Part shown: positions 36,268 to 44,378 of the stretch, piece by piece | How the letters are laid out: the number at the start of each line of letters is the position of its first letter | Position numbering within the stretch: position 1 is the stretch's first letter | From: Epilithonimonas vandammei | Lineage (GTDB): Bacteria > Bacteroidota > Bacteroidia > Flavobacteriales > Weeksellaceae | Assembly: GCF_003860525.1 (NCBI RefSeq) | Contig: NZ_CP034161.1 | Span: forward strand, 2,480,001-2,544,000 | Reading direction: 5' to 3' | DNA length: 64,000 bases | Program-made: the position numbers and the translations under genes | The notes under the pieces: generated by a model | The model's input: the letters and a program-made list of their open reading frames with translations, nothing else | The model's database searches: none | What the model was told of the DNA's origin: nothing

Positions 36268-36561
36268 ATGAGAGTAGTTTTTTTTACAACAATTTTGTTG
36301 ATATCCTCACAAATTAACGCACAGTTACTTCCAAAGTATACTGATTCTCTTAAATATAAAAAAGATACTGCAATATTAGGATTAAGCAACAAAAAAGAAA
36401 TAGTAATAGATTTTAAAAAACCACAAAAAAAGAGTGGTTTTAATTTTTCTCTTGGAAAAGAAAAAGAAGTTATTTACAGAGATAATTTTACAAATCGGAT
36501 TTATTTTCAAAATGGATTTGATAGAACATTAATATATCAAAGAGATAATACAACTAAATGA
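36268..36561 (+). CDS. Small secreted protein of the peptide cassette
   Basis: A 97-residue protein with a signal peptide (MRVVFFTTILLISSQINA). The mature part is basic and hydrophilic (KKEIVIDFKKPQKKSGFNFS, GFDRTLIYQRDNTT). No family is recognised. It overlaps the next gene by four bases (ATGA), so it belongs to the operon and acts in the periplasm or outside. Confidence 0.6.
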   Translation: MRVVFFTTILLISSQINAQLLPKYTDSLKYKKDTAILGLSNKKEIVIDFKKPQKKSGFNFSLGKEKEVIYRDNFTNRIYFQNGFDRTLIYQRDNTTK

Positions 36562-37706
36562 AGTCCATATTATTTTTAATAGCCTATTTGGGGTTATCAT
36601 TACAATTTTATTTTCCTCAAAATATCAAAGTAAGAATTATTGATTCTGAAGAAAACAAACCTCTTCAAAATGTTAGAATTATGTCTGATAATGTGGTGCT
36701 GTATAGTAACGATGATGGGGAAGTAGAACTAAAAAATGATAAGAAACCACTGAATATTTTTGCTCAAGGATATGAAGAGTTAACATTGGAGTCTTTAACT
36801 CCTATTATAAAATTAAAGCCATTATATAAAGATATTGAAGAGGTGAAAATATCCAAAATAGATATAAGGCAAATGTTTCAAAATGCTTTAAAAGATTATC
36901 TAAGCATATATTACAGTAAGCCCTCTCTATATCAATCTACAATAAAGCAAAAAGGTTATATTGATGGGAAAATGATTAACCTTTTAATAGCCAATATTGA
37001 CATATGGGCTTTAGCAAATGCCTATAATTTTAAGGCACAAGATAATGTCGACTCTTTTGTCCAAATCGGCTTTAACAACATTAAATATTTTAAAACTAAA
37101 GTATCTTCTAATGATTATCCCTTTAATACAGATATTCAAATAACTCCCAAAAACTTTATTCAGAAGTTATTTTTTAATAGTGAAATTATTGGTTTTTTAA
37201 ATGATACAAAAAATAGTGTATTTGTTTCAAAAATACTTTCAGAAAACCGGAACATTCAAATTATTTATTTTGAAACAAAAAATGAAATAAATACATATAA
37301 AGGAAAATTTACATATAGCAAAACAGACAAAGTCATTAGTAGTTTTGATCTTTATATAACAAATATGTCTCAGTCGTTCAAGAACAAGAACAAACGAGGA
37401 GAAGCTTACGAAGGTGTAGCCACTTCAAATAATATCAAATATGATTTTTATAAAAAAGACGGAAAATATCTACCAGCTTTAGTTTATACCGAAATTAAAG
37501 GTTATGCGCTATACAAAGAAAAAAAGTATCCCGTTTCATTTATTCAAGAAATAAATTTTCAAAAATTTTTAGAATCAGATAAAAAAGGATTGAAAAATAA
37601 AATTGATTTAAATAAAAATCTAACCGAAAATATTGCTAATAAAGAGATTAAAGAAAATAATACTTTACTTTCCAAAGAAGAACAGAAATTTATTGATGAG
37701 CCATAA
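36558..37706 (+). CDS. Secreted protein with carboxypeptidase-regulatory-like domain
   Basis: A 382-residue protein: signal peptide MKSILFLIAYLGLSLQFYF, then a CarboxypepD_reg-like beta sandwich (residues ~23-95: KVRIIDSEENKPLQNVRIMS, YSNDDGEVEL, IFAQGYEELTL). The ~250 residues after it (KDYLSIYYSKPSLYQSTIKQ, then YKGKFTYSKTDKVISSFDLY) recall periplasmic proteins often coded beside TonB-dependent systems. The C-terminus is Lys/Asn-rich. Its stop overlaps the next start by 11 bases. A role in immunity or envelope handling of the product is possible but not shown. Confidence 0.65.
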   Translation: MKSILFLIAYLGLSLQFYFPQNIKVRIIDSEENKPLQNVRIMSDNVVLYSNDDGEVELKNDKKPLNIFAQGYEELTLESLTPIIKLKPLYKDIEEVKISKIDIRQMFQNALKDYLSIYYSKPSLYQSTIKQKGYIDGKMINLLIANIDIWALANAYNFKAQDNVDSFVQIGFNNIKYFKTKVSSNDYPFNTDIQITPKNFIQKLFFNSEIIGFLNDTKNSVFVSKILSENRNIQIIYFETKNEINTYKGKFTYSKTDKVISSFDLYITNMSQSFKNKNKRGEAYEGVATSNNIKYDFYKKDGKYLPALVYTEIKGYALYKEKKYPVSFIQEINFQKFLESDKKGLKNKIDLNKNLTENIANKEIKENNTLLSKEEQKFIDEP

Positions 37707-38631
37707 AAAGAAATCTCCAGAATTTTACGAATATTATCCTAAACTATTTCACGATTATTTTCCAGATATAGATAAGGTGACAATAGACCTGCTTTCAAAA
37801 GCAGGCTTTTATTTTTATCAATCTATTTTGCAATTAGATGCTGTTATTGATAATCAAGAAAATCATAGAATATTTAATGTTTTAGATTTACAAGAGAATG
37901 CAATAAAAATTTTATCCACAATATATGAAGATGGTAACAATTTTTGGAATCTTTGGGAAACAAGAAAAAGAGAGTTTCGCAAGGCAATATCATTAGAAAA
38001 AAACCTTTGGAATAATCCAAGTGAAGAGAATTATAATAAAGTTGCAGATATGAAATCTGCCTTTGGAAAAGTAGCTATTGATAGTTTATTTATTTTTTCA
38101 GAAAATAGTAACAATAGCGAAATTTATAATTTACTGCTCGAATCTCATAAATATTTTTCGATAGGGTTTCAATTATATGATGATATTATAGATTTCACAG
38201 AGGACTTTAACAAAAAACAATTTAATTGGGCGGTATATGAATTATCCAAAACATTAGACTTTTCCAAATATAAATATGATGTAAATATTTTAAATAAGTT
38301 GTTTTATATAGATGGAACAAGTGTTATTCTTTTTGAAAAATCAATTTATTATTTGGAGAAGGCTAAAAAAGTAATTGAAAAATTGCCACCGGATAGTTTG
38401 TGGCTGGATACAATCTGCGACTTTGAAAAAACAATTCTTCAAACCAAGGATTCAGTTAATGGTTATGTCAAAACAATAGAAGAAAAAGCAAATACAAAAA
38501 GAAAATTAATTCAAGAAGATTACTTTTTTGATTTTAATAAAGTCACAATAGACTTTTTTTTTAAAGGCTTGCAATTCATTAAGAGTGATTTTCTTCAAAA
38601 TTATGTTGTTTTAAAGCATTTATGTATTTAG
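37696..38631 (+). CDS. Class I isoprenoid-synthase-like enzyme
   Basis: A 311-residue all-helical protein from ATG 37696; a longer frame begins inside the previous gene. DDIIDFTED at 162-170 (FSIGFQLYDDIIDFTED) is an aspartate-rich DDxxDxxED motif like the second motif of trans-prenyl transferases and related class I terpenoid enzymes, and LQLDAVIDN (D48, D52) may supply the first. Such motifs bind Mg-diphosphate. The chain diverges from true polyprenyl synthases. The adjacent DxDD cyclase-like gene, overlapped by ten bases, suggests that both act on one isoprenoid or prenylated substrate. Substrate and product are unknown. Confidence 0.65.
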   Translation: MSHKKKSPEFYEYYPKLFHDYFPDIDKVTIDLLSKAGFYFYQSILQLDAVIDNQENHRIFNVLDLQENAIKILSTIYEDGNNFWNLWETRKREFRKAISLEKNLWNNPSEENYNKVADMKSAFGKVAIDSLFIFSENSNNSEIYNLLLESHKYFSIGFQLYDDIIDFTEDFNKKQFNWAVYELSKTLDFSKYKYDVNILNKLFYIDGTSVILFEKSIYYLEKAKKVIEKLPPDSLWLDTICDFEKTILQTKDSVNGYVKTIEEKANTKRKLIQEDYFFDFNKVTIDFFFKGLQFIKSDFLQNYVVLKHLCI

Positions 38632-39554
38632 GAGGTATGGAAGGATTCGAGAATGAAATTGATATCCATTCTTCAGATACTTTTCAAAGAGCATTATTGA
38701 ATGATTGTTTGTTGGAAATTGCACATTCTTTTAATCTTAATCTTCAAGTTTTTATTGAAAAAGAAAATCAATATATAGAAGGAAGACAAAATAAGGACAA
38801 TATTGGAGCTTGGTCTTATTTTCCAACTGTTCAGGAAATAGCAGCAGATATTGACGATCTAGGGCAAATTATGCAACAGTTTATCAAAACAGGAAATGGG
38901 AAATTGGTAGATAAATATTGTATAAAAGCAATTAGTATTGCCGTATCTGAAAGAACACAGCCTAGTGGTGGAATAGAAACTTGGATTCTTCCTAAAGTAA
39001 ATCTTACTGAAAAACAGAAAAAACAGGATTTATTCAATTCTACCAAATGGGGAAAAGGGGCAGATGTGGAAGTTGTAGCCAACTTTGTATATGCTTTAAC
39101 CTTATTAGATTCAGAAAAATACAAGTCCACCATAGAAAAAGCAATCAAGTATATTATTTCAGAGCAAAAAGAGCAAGGGTATTGGGAGAGCAGATGGTAC
39201 TATGGTAAACTTTATGGTACATATGTTTGTCTGAGGTTGCTTAATGAGTTTCCTACACAATATGGAGCTGTCAAGCAGAAAATAAAAGACTTTTTGATTG
39301 GTTTCCAAAATGCTGATGGAAGTTTTGATGAGAATCAATATAAAAATTTGTCAACTTCTTTTGCTATTTTTTGCATGAATTTATTAGAGTTTCCTGAACT
39401 TGAGAAAATGAAAAATAGCGCACAACAATTTTTAATAGAACATCAGCATGAAAATGGTAGTTGGAAGGCGGAAAATTTTATTAAACCTAAAGCCCATGAG
39501 CCTTACAAAAGTAAGACGCTTACTACTGCTTACGCATTAAAGGCTTTACTATAA
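38622..39554 (+). CDS. Class II terpene cyclase-like (squalene-cyclase repeat) protein
   Basis: A 310-residue protein with the fold signature of squalene-hopene cyclases: GAWSYFPTVQEIAADIDDLG carries a DIDD (DxDD) motif at 76-79, the acid that protonates the substrate in class II cyclases. YWESRWYYGKLYGTYVCLRL matches the aromatic pocket strand, and QW-like repeats follow (FQNADGSFDE, HQHENGSWKA). It is about half the length of a hopene cyclase, so it may be a single-domain variant. It overlaps the class I-like gene upstream and abuts the M50 protease gene by one base. Confidence 0.7.
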   Translation: MYLGGMEGFENEIDIHSSDTFQRALLNDCLLEIAHSFNLNLQVFIEKENQYIEGRQNKDNIGAWSYFPTVQEIAADIDDLGQIMQQFIKTGNGKLVDKYCIKAISIAVSERTQPSGGIETWILPKVNLTEKQKKQDLFNSTKWGKGADVEVVANFVYALTLLDSEKYKSTIEKAIKYIISEQKEQGYWESRWYYGKLYGTYVCLRLLNEFPTQYGAVKQKIKDFLIGFQNADGSFDENQYKNLSTSFAIFCMNLLEFPELEKMKNSAQQFLIEHQHENGSWKAENFIKPKAHEPYKSKTLTTAYALKALL

Positions 39555-40729
39555 TGGAGGAAAGCCCTGTATATAAACTATCATCAGATATTGAATTTTC
39601 AAAATTCAATGAAAGTGAATATTTACTGCATAATGTAAAACTTAATAAATATACTAAACTGAATCAGAAATACTATGATTTATTAAGTTTAGCAGATGGG
39701 AGCAGAACAGTATCACAAATTAATATGGATTTTCAAAAAAGCCATAAAGTACCTATTTCAGATTCACAAATTATATTGCTTTTTGGTCAGCTAAAACAGT
39801 ATGGAACTTTTGGTCACGATGATTCAATAAAAGAACAATCAAAAATTCCGGACTATATAAAATATGGTTTCATTTTTCTTAAACCAGAAGTAATTTCAAC
39901 AATAGTTCCCTTCTTGAAACTATTGTTTGTCAGGAAAGTTTTTTATTCGGTTATTTTTTTTTCAATCATTATTTTTGGATATAGTATTTATACAAATTAT
40001 TATAATAATCCGACTCTCAACTCTAATACTTTTGTGCCATATTTTATATTGCTACTTTTTATAAGTACTATTTTTCATGAGCTGGGACATGCAAGTGCAT
40101 CCCATTTTTTCAAGGCAAGACATGGAGGAATTGGCTTTGGTTTTTACTTGTATTTCATACCAGCATTTTTTGCAGACGTGACGGATATATGGAGATTAAG
40201 TAAGTGGAAAAGAATTATAGTAAATAGTGCAGGTATTTATTTTGAAATTATTTTTTGCTTATTACTATTAATTATTGGTTTTTTTATAAAATATCATATA
40301 CTGGAAATTTTGGCATTGGCTATTTCAGTAAAAGCATTATACAATCTAATCCCATTTTTGCGAGCTGATGGATATTGGATATTGTCAGACTTGTTGAACA
40401 AGCCTAATCTTAATTTCCATGCCATGAACAACTTAAAATTGATTCTATTATCTACTTTTAAAAATGAAAAGTCTATACTAACGAAAAAGGATTATCTTAT
40501 TGCTTTATATGGGGGCTTTAACATTGTAATGATAGCTCTGTTTTTCTATTATCAAATATTTTTAAATTGGTATTCAATTATAAATTTTCCCATAACAATT
40601 TATAAAATAGTTATCTCAATCTTTCAATGGAAGTTTAATTTAAGCTTTAATGAATTATTCAAACTATTATCAGTCTTAATTTTTTACATTATAAGTGTCA
40701 AGATAATTTTAGGAATAATGAAGAGATAA
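39554..40729 (+). CDS. M50-type membrane metalloprotease with PqqD-like N-terminus
   Basis: A 391-residue protein. Residues 8-90 (YKLSSDIEFSKFN, KYTKLNQKYYDLLSLADGSR) look like a PqqD/RRE-type peptide-binding domain. Then come several membrane segments with zinc ligands H175 and H179 in IFHELGHA and D272 in LRADGYW, as in site-2 proteases. Related PqqD-M50 proteins occur in peptide-natural-product operons, where they process or export the precursor. Its start shares a base with the previous stop. It is the last gene of the cassette. Confidence 0.8.
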   Translation: MEESPVYKLSSDIEFSKFNESEYLLHNVKLNKYTKLNQKYYDLLSLADGSRTVSQINMDFQKSHKVPISDSQIILLFGQLKQYGTFGHDDSIKEQSKIPDYIKYGFIFLKPEVISTIVPFLKLLFVRKVFYSVIFFSIIIFGYSIYTNYYNNPTLNSNTFVPYFILLLFISTIFHELGHASASHFFKARHGGIGFGFYLYFIPAFFADVTDIWRLSKWKRIIVNSAGIYFEIIFCLLLLIIGFFIKYHILEILALAISVKALYNLIPFLRADGYWILSDLLNKPNLNFHAMNNLKLILLSTFKNEKSILTKKDYLIALYGGFNIVMIALFFYYQIFLNWYSIINFPITIYKIVISIFQWKFNLSFNELFKLLSVLIFYIISVKIILGIMKR

Positions 40730-40812
40730 TTATTGTTTTTCAAACACACTAAATAATTGCACAATTTAAAGTTATAGAATTGACTTTTAAAATGAAATTT
40801 CATATAGAAAAA

Positions 40813-40836
40813 TTAGCACCTAAATTAGCACCCGAA
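40813..40836. repeat. Paired 12-bp direct repeats beside a relic attachment site
   Basis: TTAGCACCTAAA is followed directly by TTAGCACCCGAA. The 12-base period and the position next to a terminator and tRNA-like 3' end mirror the repeats at 14899, 35723 and 43122, but the sequence is different, implying another recombinase. Confidence 0.5.
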
Positions 40837-40840
40837 AATT

Positions 40841-40877
40841 AAAAAGCCTATAAACACGTTGTTTATAGGCTTTTTTT
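40841..40877. terminator. Strong bidirectional terminator behind the cassette
   Basis: GCCTATAAAC and GTTTATAGGC form a 10-bp perfect stem with a 5-base loop, flanked by A5 and T7. It terminates the peptide cassette on the plus strand and may have been a tRNA terminator on the minus strand. Confidence 0.85.
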
Positions 40878-40891
40878 GCGGAGAGTGAGGG
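40878..40891 (-). repeat. Relic 3' end of a tRNA-Ser
   Basis: GCGGAGAGTGAGGG reads, on the minus strand, as the last bases of a tRNA-Ser (CTCACTCTCC plus G). The equivalent part of the intact tRNA-Ser at 15189 is GCGGAGGGTAAGGG. The rest of the tRNA is missing; an ABC transporter fragment begins at the next base. Confidence 0.45.
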
Positions 40892-41535
40892 AAAGTAACT
40901 GCCTTAGTAGGAGCTTCCGGAAGTTGTAAACCACCATAATGAAATTGCTTCTTAAATTTTACAAACCTGTTAAGGGAAGTATCTTTTACAACTATGATGA
41001 TTTAGAGATCATCTCACCGAAAAGTTTGAGAGAGAATTGTGGCGTAGTGATGCAGGACGGGTATATTTTTTCGGATACTATCGAAAGAAATATTGCAACA
41101 GGAGATGAAGAAATTAATAGGGAAAGATTACAAAATGCTACAAAAATAGCCAATATAGAAGGATTCATCGACAGTATTCCTTTAGGATATAACACCAAAA
41201 TCGGAGCATCAGGAAATGGAATTTCAGGAGGACAAAAACAACATATTCTGATTGCACGTGCCGTTTATAAAAATCCACATTACATCTTTTTTGATGAAGC
41301 AACTTCGGCATTGGATGCGGAAAACGAAAAGACAATTCATGACAACTTACAATCGTTCTTTAAAGGAAAAACAGTCCTGATTATAGCACATCGCCTTTCA
41401 ACTGTAAAAAAAGCCGACCAAATCATTGTTCTAAAAAATGGACAAATTGTAGAACAGGGAAATCATCAACAATTGACAGCAAATAAAGGTGAATATTATA
41501 ATCTTGTAAAAAATCAATTGGAATTAGGAAGCTGA
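40889..41535 (+). pseudogene. Truncated ABC exporter ATPase domain
   Basis: Only the nucleotide-binding domain of a peptide-type ABC exporter remains. The frame opens as KVTALVGASGSCK and stops. After a one-base deletion it continues from ATG 40939 (MKLLLKFYKPVKGSIFYNYD). Walker A is hit twice: GSGK has become GSCK, and the base lost from the following A-run shifts the frame. The Q-loop (VVMQDGYIF), signature (GNGISGGQKQHI) and Walker B (YIFFDEATSALD) are intact. The transmembrane and peptidase domains are absent. It was probably an exporter for a peptide product. The downstream frame alone cannot bind ATP normally. Confidence 0.85.
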
Positions 41536-41627
41536 ATAAACTGTCTTGATTTTATAATTATGGCGTCTTGATTCATAAATCAATACAAAATAAGGGCTAA
41601 ATCATTTTAGAAGAAGAAATAAATCAA

Positions 41628-41658
41628 AACCCTGTAAGTTAAAACTCACGGGGTTTTT
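41628..41658 (+). terminator. Terminator behind the ABC fragment
   Basis: AACCCTGTAAGT and ACTCACGGGGTT form a 12-bp stem with two wobble or mismatched positions, followed by T5. It lies just outside the insertion sequence. Confidence 0.65.
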
Positions 41659-41683
41659 AAGGATCAGTATCAAAAGTTGGGGA

Positions 41684-42628
41684 CTACGCAAAAATTTGGG
41701 ATAATCTGAAAAGGAAAAAAGCTTTGTCTTTGACCCCTCTGAGTTGAAGTCTGAAGTTTTTGATTTTAGCATTGAAAGATTCTGCGGAAGCGTTGGTACT
41801 TCTTATTTCAAAATAATTGAGAATATCGTTATAATGGTTGGTGATGGTGTTTTTAAGTGTTGTAAAAGATTTAAAACCTGATTCTTCAACATCTTTAAAC
41901 CAATGAGCCAGTTTGAGCATGGCAACAGATTTTGTAATATTTTGCTTGTAGATTTTTCTTAAACCGTCCGCTAAATTGTAGGCGACTTCTAAATCGGGGT
42001 ATTCTCGGAATAAAATTCCTGCTCTGAGTCTTTGGTTTTGTGTCCATTTTTCACAGCTTTTATACAAAAAATAACGGCTTCTTGCCAAGAGTTGCTTTCG
42101 GGTATCCTTGTTTTCAAAAACTTCGATTTCGGGTTTTGTTTTCTTGTCTTTGGCTTGTTTTAGGATTTCATTTTCTAAATCAATCGCTTCCCATCGGTGT
42201 TTTATTCTGAGTTCTTGAACGGCTTCAATAGCGAGTTTCTGAACATGGAAACGGTCAATAACCTGCACTGCATTTGGGAAACTTATTTTAGAAATCAGTT
42301 TCATAGAGCCTGCCATATCCAGAGTCACTTCTTTTACTTTATGCCTTAATTTTCTACCTATTTTCATAAGTTTTTCAATTACATTTTCGCTTTTTGTTCC
42401 TTTAATAATGGCAACAATACTCCCTTTTCTACCTCTTGCTGTTTTGGAGGTAAGTACGGTGTAAAGTTCTCCTTCGGATAAAGCGACTTCATCTAATGAT
42501 AAATTTTCAGAACAATTTTCGGAAAATAGAATGTAATCTTCTGCATGGGGTTTCTGTTTCCAGTTTTTAAAATCACTTAACGATTTTTTGTATTGCCTTC
42601 GGAATTTTTTGCCATTTACCCCGTACAT
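41684..42628 (-). CDS. ISAon1-family transposase, catalytic frame
   Basis: A 314-residue DDE transposase of ISL3 type: first Asp in VTLDMAGSM, second in VIDRFHVQKL, Glu in ASAESFNAKIKNFR. The frame is open upstream of its first ATG back to the T8/A8 run at 42671-42678, where it reads KKSADTKALPLETIGEMYG. It is therefore probably translated as a fusion with the upstream frame after a +1 (or -2) shift. The stop is next to the left inverted repeat. Confidence 0.9.
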   Translation of the reverse strand: MYGVNGKKFRRQYKKSLSDFKNWKQKPHAEDYILFSENCSENLSLDEVALSEGELYTVLTSKTARGRKGSIVAIIKGTKSENVIEKLMKIGRKLRHKVKEVTLDMAGSMKLISKISFPNAVQVIDRFHVQKLAIEAVQELRIKHRWEAIDLENEILKQAKDKKTKPEIEVFENKDTRKQLLARSRYFLYKSCEKWTQNQRLRAGILFREYPDLEVAYNLADGLRKIYKQNITKSVAMLKLAHWFKDVEESGFKSFTTLKNTITNHYNDILNYFEIRSTNASAESFNAKIKNFRLQLRGVKDKAFFLFRLSQIFA

Positions 42629-42656
42629 TTCGCCGATAGTTTCTAAAGGAAGGGCT

Positions 42657-43010
42657 TTAGTATCGGCTGATTTTTTTTAAGAACTCTGCAAAATCTTGTG
42701 TCATGCGAGTGCCTTTTGCGATGAGATTCCAATCTCGTTGTAATATTTTTCCAGATTTTGTGTCTGTCCATCTTCTACGTTGGATATGAAGTTTTACGGG
42801 TTTTCCTCGAAGCGGAAAATCATCCACCGTAATTTCTTCATGAAAGCCTTTAGATTGTAGATGAAGTGAGGAAAACTCTTTCGGAATGGTATTCTTTTCT
42901 TCAAAATAAATATGAAGCTGTCCTTCTTTTTCCTCAAATTTTACAATATCGAAATACGCCACTAAATATTCGGGCAGTAATAACTTTAATAATTCTGGAC
43001 TTGTAAACAC
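42657..43010 (-). CDS. ISAon1-family transposase, N-terminal frame
   Basis: A 117-residue N-terminal part (LLLPEYLVAYFDIVKFEEKE, HLQSKGFHEEITVDDFPLRG, QRDWNLIAKGTRMTQDFAEF) typical of the short first ORF of this family. It ends ten codons after an A8 slippery run. The run lets ribosomes or RNA polymerase move into the catalytic frame. Confidence 0.88.
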   Translation of the reverse strand: MFTSPELLKLLLPEYLVAYFDIVKFEEKEGQLHIYFEEKNTIPKEFSSLHLQSKGFHEEITVDDFPLRGKPVKLHIQRRRWTDTKSGKILQRDWNLIAKGTRMTQDFAEFLKKISRY

Positions 43011-43100
43011 AAGACAAAACTAAGAATTATTAAACTTCTCCCCAACTTTTGATCTTGATCCTGTTTCCTAAAATATCTTGAAATATCAAAAAAATAAAAA

Positions 43101-43145
43101 AGCCAATTTTACATTGCTTTTGGCTGTAAAATTGGCTGTAATTAA
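43101..43145. repeat. Arm-type repeats at the island's right end
   Basis: GGCTGTAAAATT and GGCTGTAATTAA form a 12-bp direct pair (43122-43145). In addition AGCCAATTTTACA at 43101-43113 is a perfect inverted copy of TGTAAAATTGGCT at 43126-43138. The GGCTGTAA pair is the same as at the left end (35723). Confidence 0.7.
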
Positions 43146-43171
43146 TTTAAATCACTGATTATCAAGTGATA

Positions 43172-43190
43172 TTGTAGACCCACAGGGATT
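43172..43190. repeat. Attachment site, right end of the island, in tRNA-Gln
   Basis: A 19-bp sequence identical to 35589-35607, overlapping the 3' end of tRNA-Gln. Integration here rebuilt the tRNA end and left the original end at 35589. Confidence 0.85.
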
Positions 43191-43245
43191 CGAACCCCGA
43201 CAGGCGGTACCAAAAACCGAAGTGCTACCGTTACACCATGGGTCT
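43175..43245 (-). tRNA. tRNA-Gln (anticodon TTG)
   Basis: A 71-base cloverleaf with acceptor AGACCCA/TGGGTCT, anticodon loop TTTTGGT on a CGGT/ACCG stem, and T arm GGGGTTCGAATCCC. Its 3' end serves as attachment site for the adjacent island. Confidence 0.95.
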
Positions 43246-43346
43246 GTCGTTTTATTGTGATGCAAATTTATAGCTTTTTCTTGAACTTGCAAACTTTTTA
43301 TGAAAAAAAATGAATAATTTTATAAAATAATTTTTCAAACATCTCA

Positions 43347-44378
43347 ATGTTAATCGACCTTTCCAAAGCATCACCAATCAGACAAACCTCATCTAACGAA
43401 TTTGAAACCAAAGTTTTAGATTTCATAATTGAGTGGAAATCGGACTCAAAAACGGTAAAAATTCAGAGTTCTGGATCTACAGGAATTCCAAAAATTTTTG
43501 ACATCGAAAAATCAAAAATGCTCAATTCTGCCCAAATGACTTGTGATTTTTTAAGACTGAAAGAAGGTGACTCTGCCCTACTCTGTCTTCCGATTGAATA
43601 TATCTCGGGAAAAATGATGGTGGTAAGAAGTATTTACATAAAATTAAAACTGCTGATTACAGAAACATCTCTCAACCCGTTGCAACATCTTGCCGAGAAA
43701 GTGGATTTCTGCGCAATGACGCCCTTGCAGGTCGAAAATTCTCTGGACAAAATTCATTTTATCAAAAATCTTATTATTGGTGGCGCAGCTGTTTCAGAAG
43801 CTTTAAAGCAAAAAATCTCTCAAACCCTCAAATTCTCAAACTCTCAAACTAAAATTTTTGAAACTTACGGAATGAGCGAGACGCTTTCTCACATCGCTTT
43901 GAAACAGGTTTTCCCAAATCACGAAGATTGGTTTACGGTTTTTGATGGCGTCGATATTTCTTTGGATGAAAGAGGATGTTTAAAAATATCTGCTCCCAAA
44001 CTGAATGCAGAGATTTTACAGACTAATGATTTGGTTGAGATAACGGGTCAAAAACAATTCCGTTTTCTGGGAAGATTAGACAATGTCATCAATTCCGGCG
44101 GTGCAAAGATTTTTCCTGAAGAGTTAGAAAAACGCGTTAAGAACGAAATTCCAAATGAAGCTGTATTTCTTGGAATAGACGATGAAAAGCTAGGACAAAA
44201 ATTGATTTTAGTCATCGAAGGAGAATCTGATGAAAATCTAAAATCTAAAATTTATAATCTAAAATTCAAAAAGTCATTTCATAAACCAAAAGAAATTATT
44301 TTTGTAGATCAGATTCCAAGAACGCCCAACGGAAAAGTAAACCGTATCGAATTAAAAAAAATGATCCAAACGCAATGA
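43347..44378 (+). CDS. menE: o-Succinylbenzoate-CoA ligase-like AMP-binding enzyme
   Basis: A 343-residue short-form member of the adenylate-forming family. P-loop SSGSTGIPK at residues 41-49, ETYGMSETLSHIA, GRLDNVINSGGAKIFPEELE and the catalytic Lys in IPRTPNGKVNRIELKK are present. The short form with an SGG-GIFP-type loop matches flavobacterial MenE, which makes o-succinylbenzoyl-CoA for menaquinone. No other men gene is nearby. Two in-frame low-complexity stretches (about residues 157-168 and 297-307) look like intergenic repeat sequence. It overlaps arfB by four bases. Confidence 0.8.
   Translation: MLIDLSKASPIRQTSSNEFETKVLDFIIEWKSDSKTVKIQSSGSTGIPKIFDIEKSKMLNSAQMTCDFLRLKEGDSALLCLPIEYISGKMMVVRSIYIKLKLLITETSLNPLQHLAEKVDFCAMTPLQVENSLDKIHFIKNLIIGGAAVSEALKQKISQTLKFSNSQTKIFETYGMSETLSHIALKQVFPNHEDWFTVFDGVDISLDERGCLKISAPKLNAEILQTNDLVEITGQKQFRFLGRLDNVINSGGAKIFPEELEKRVKNEIPNEAVFLGIDDEKLGQKLILVIEGESDENLKSKIYNLKFKKSFHKPKEIIFVDQIPRTPNGKVNRIELKKMIQTQ

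Larger units (their letters stand above)
41661..43061 (-). mobile_element. ISAon1-type insertion sequence (ISL3-like transposase)
   Basis: The left end starts GGATCAGTATCAAAAGTTGG and the right end, read inward, GGATCAAGATCAAAAGTTGG, so the terminal inverted repeats match at about 24 of 26 bases. Two minus-strand transposase frames fill the interior. No clear target duplication was found in the flanking bases. The copy appears intact. It lies inside the tRNA-Gln island, between the ABC fragment and the right attachment site. Confidence 0.88.

Noticed and set aside
41661..43061. Target-site duplication of the insertion sequence
   Set aside because: The bases just outside the inverted repeats (GTTTTTAA and TGTTTCCT) do not match, so no duplication can be claimed.
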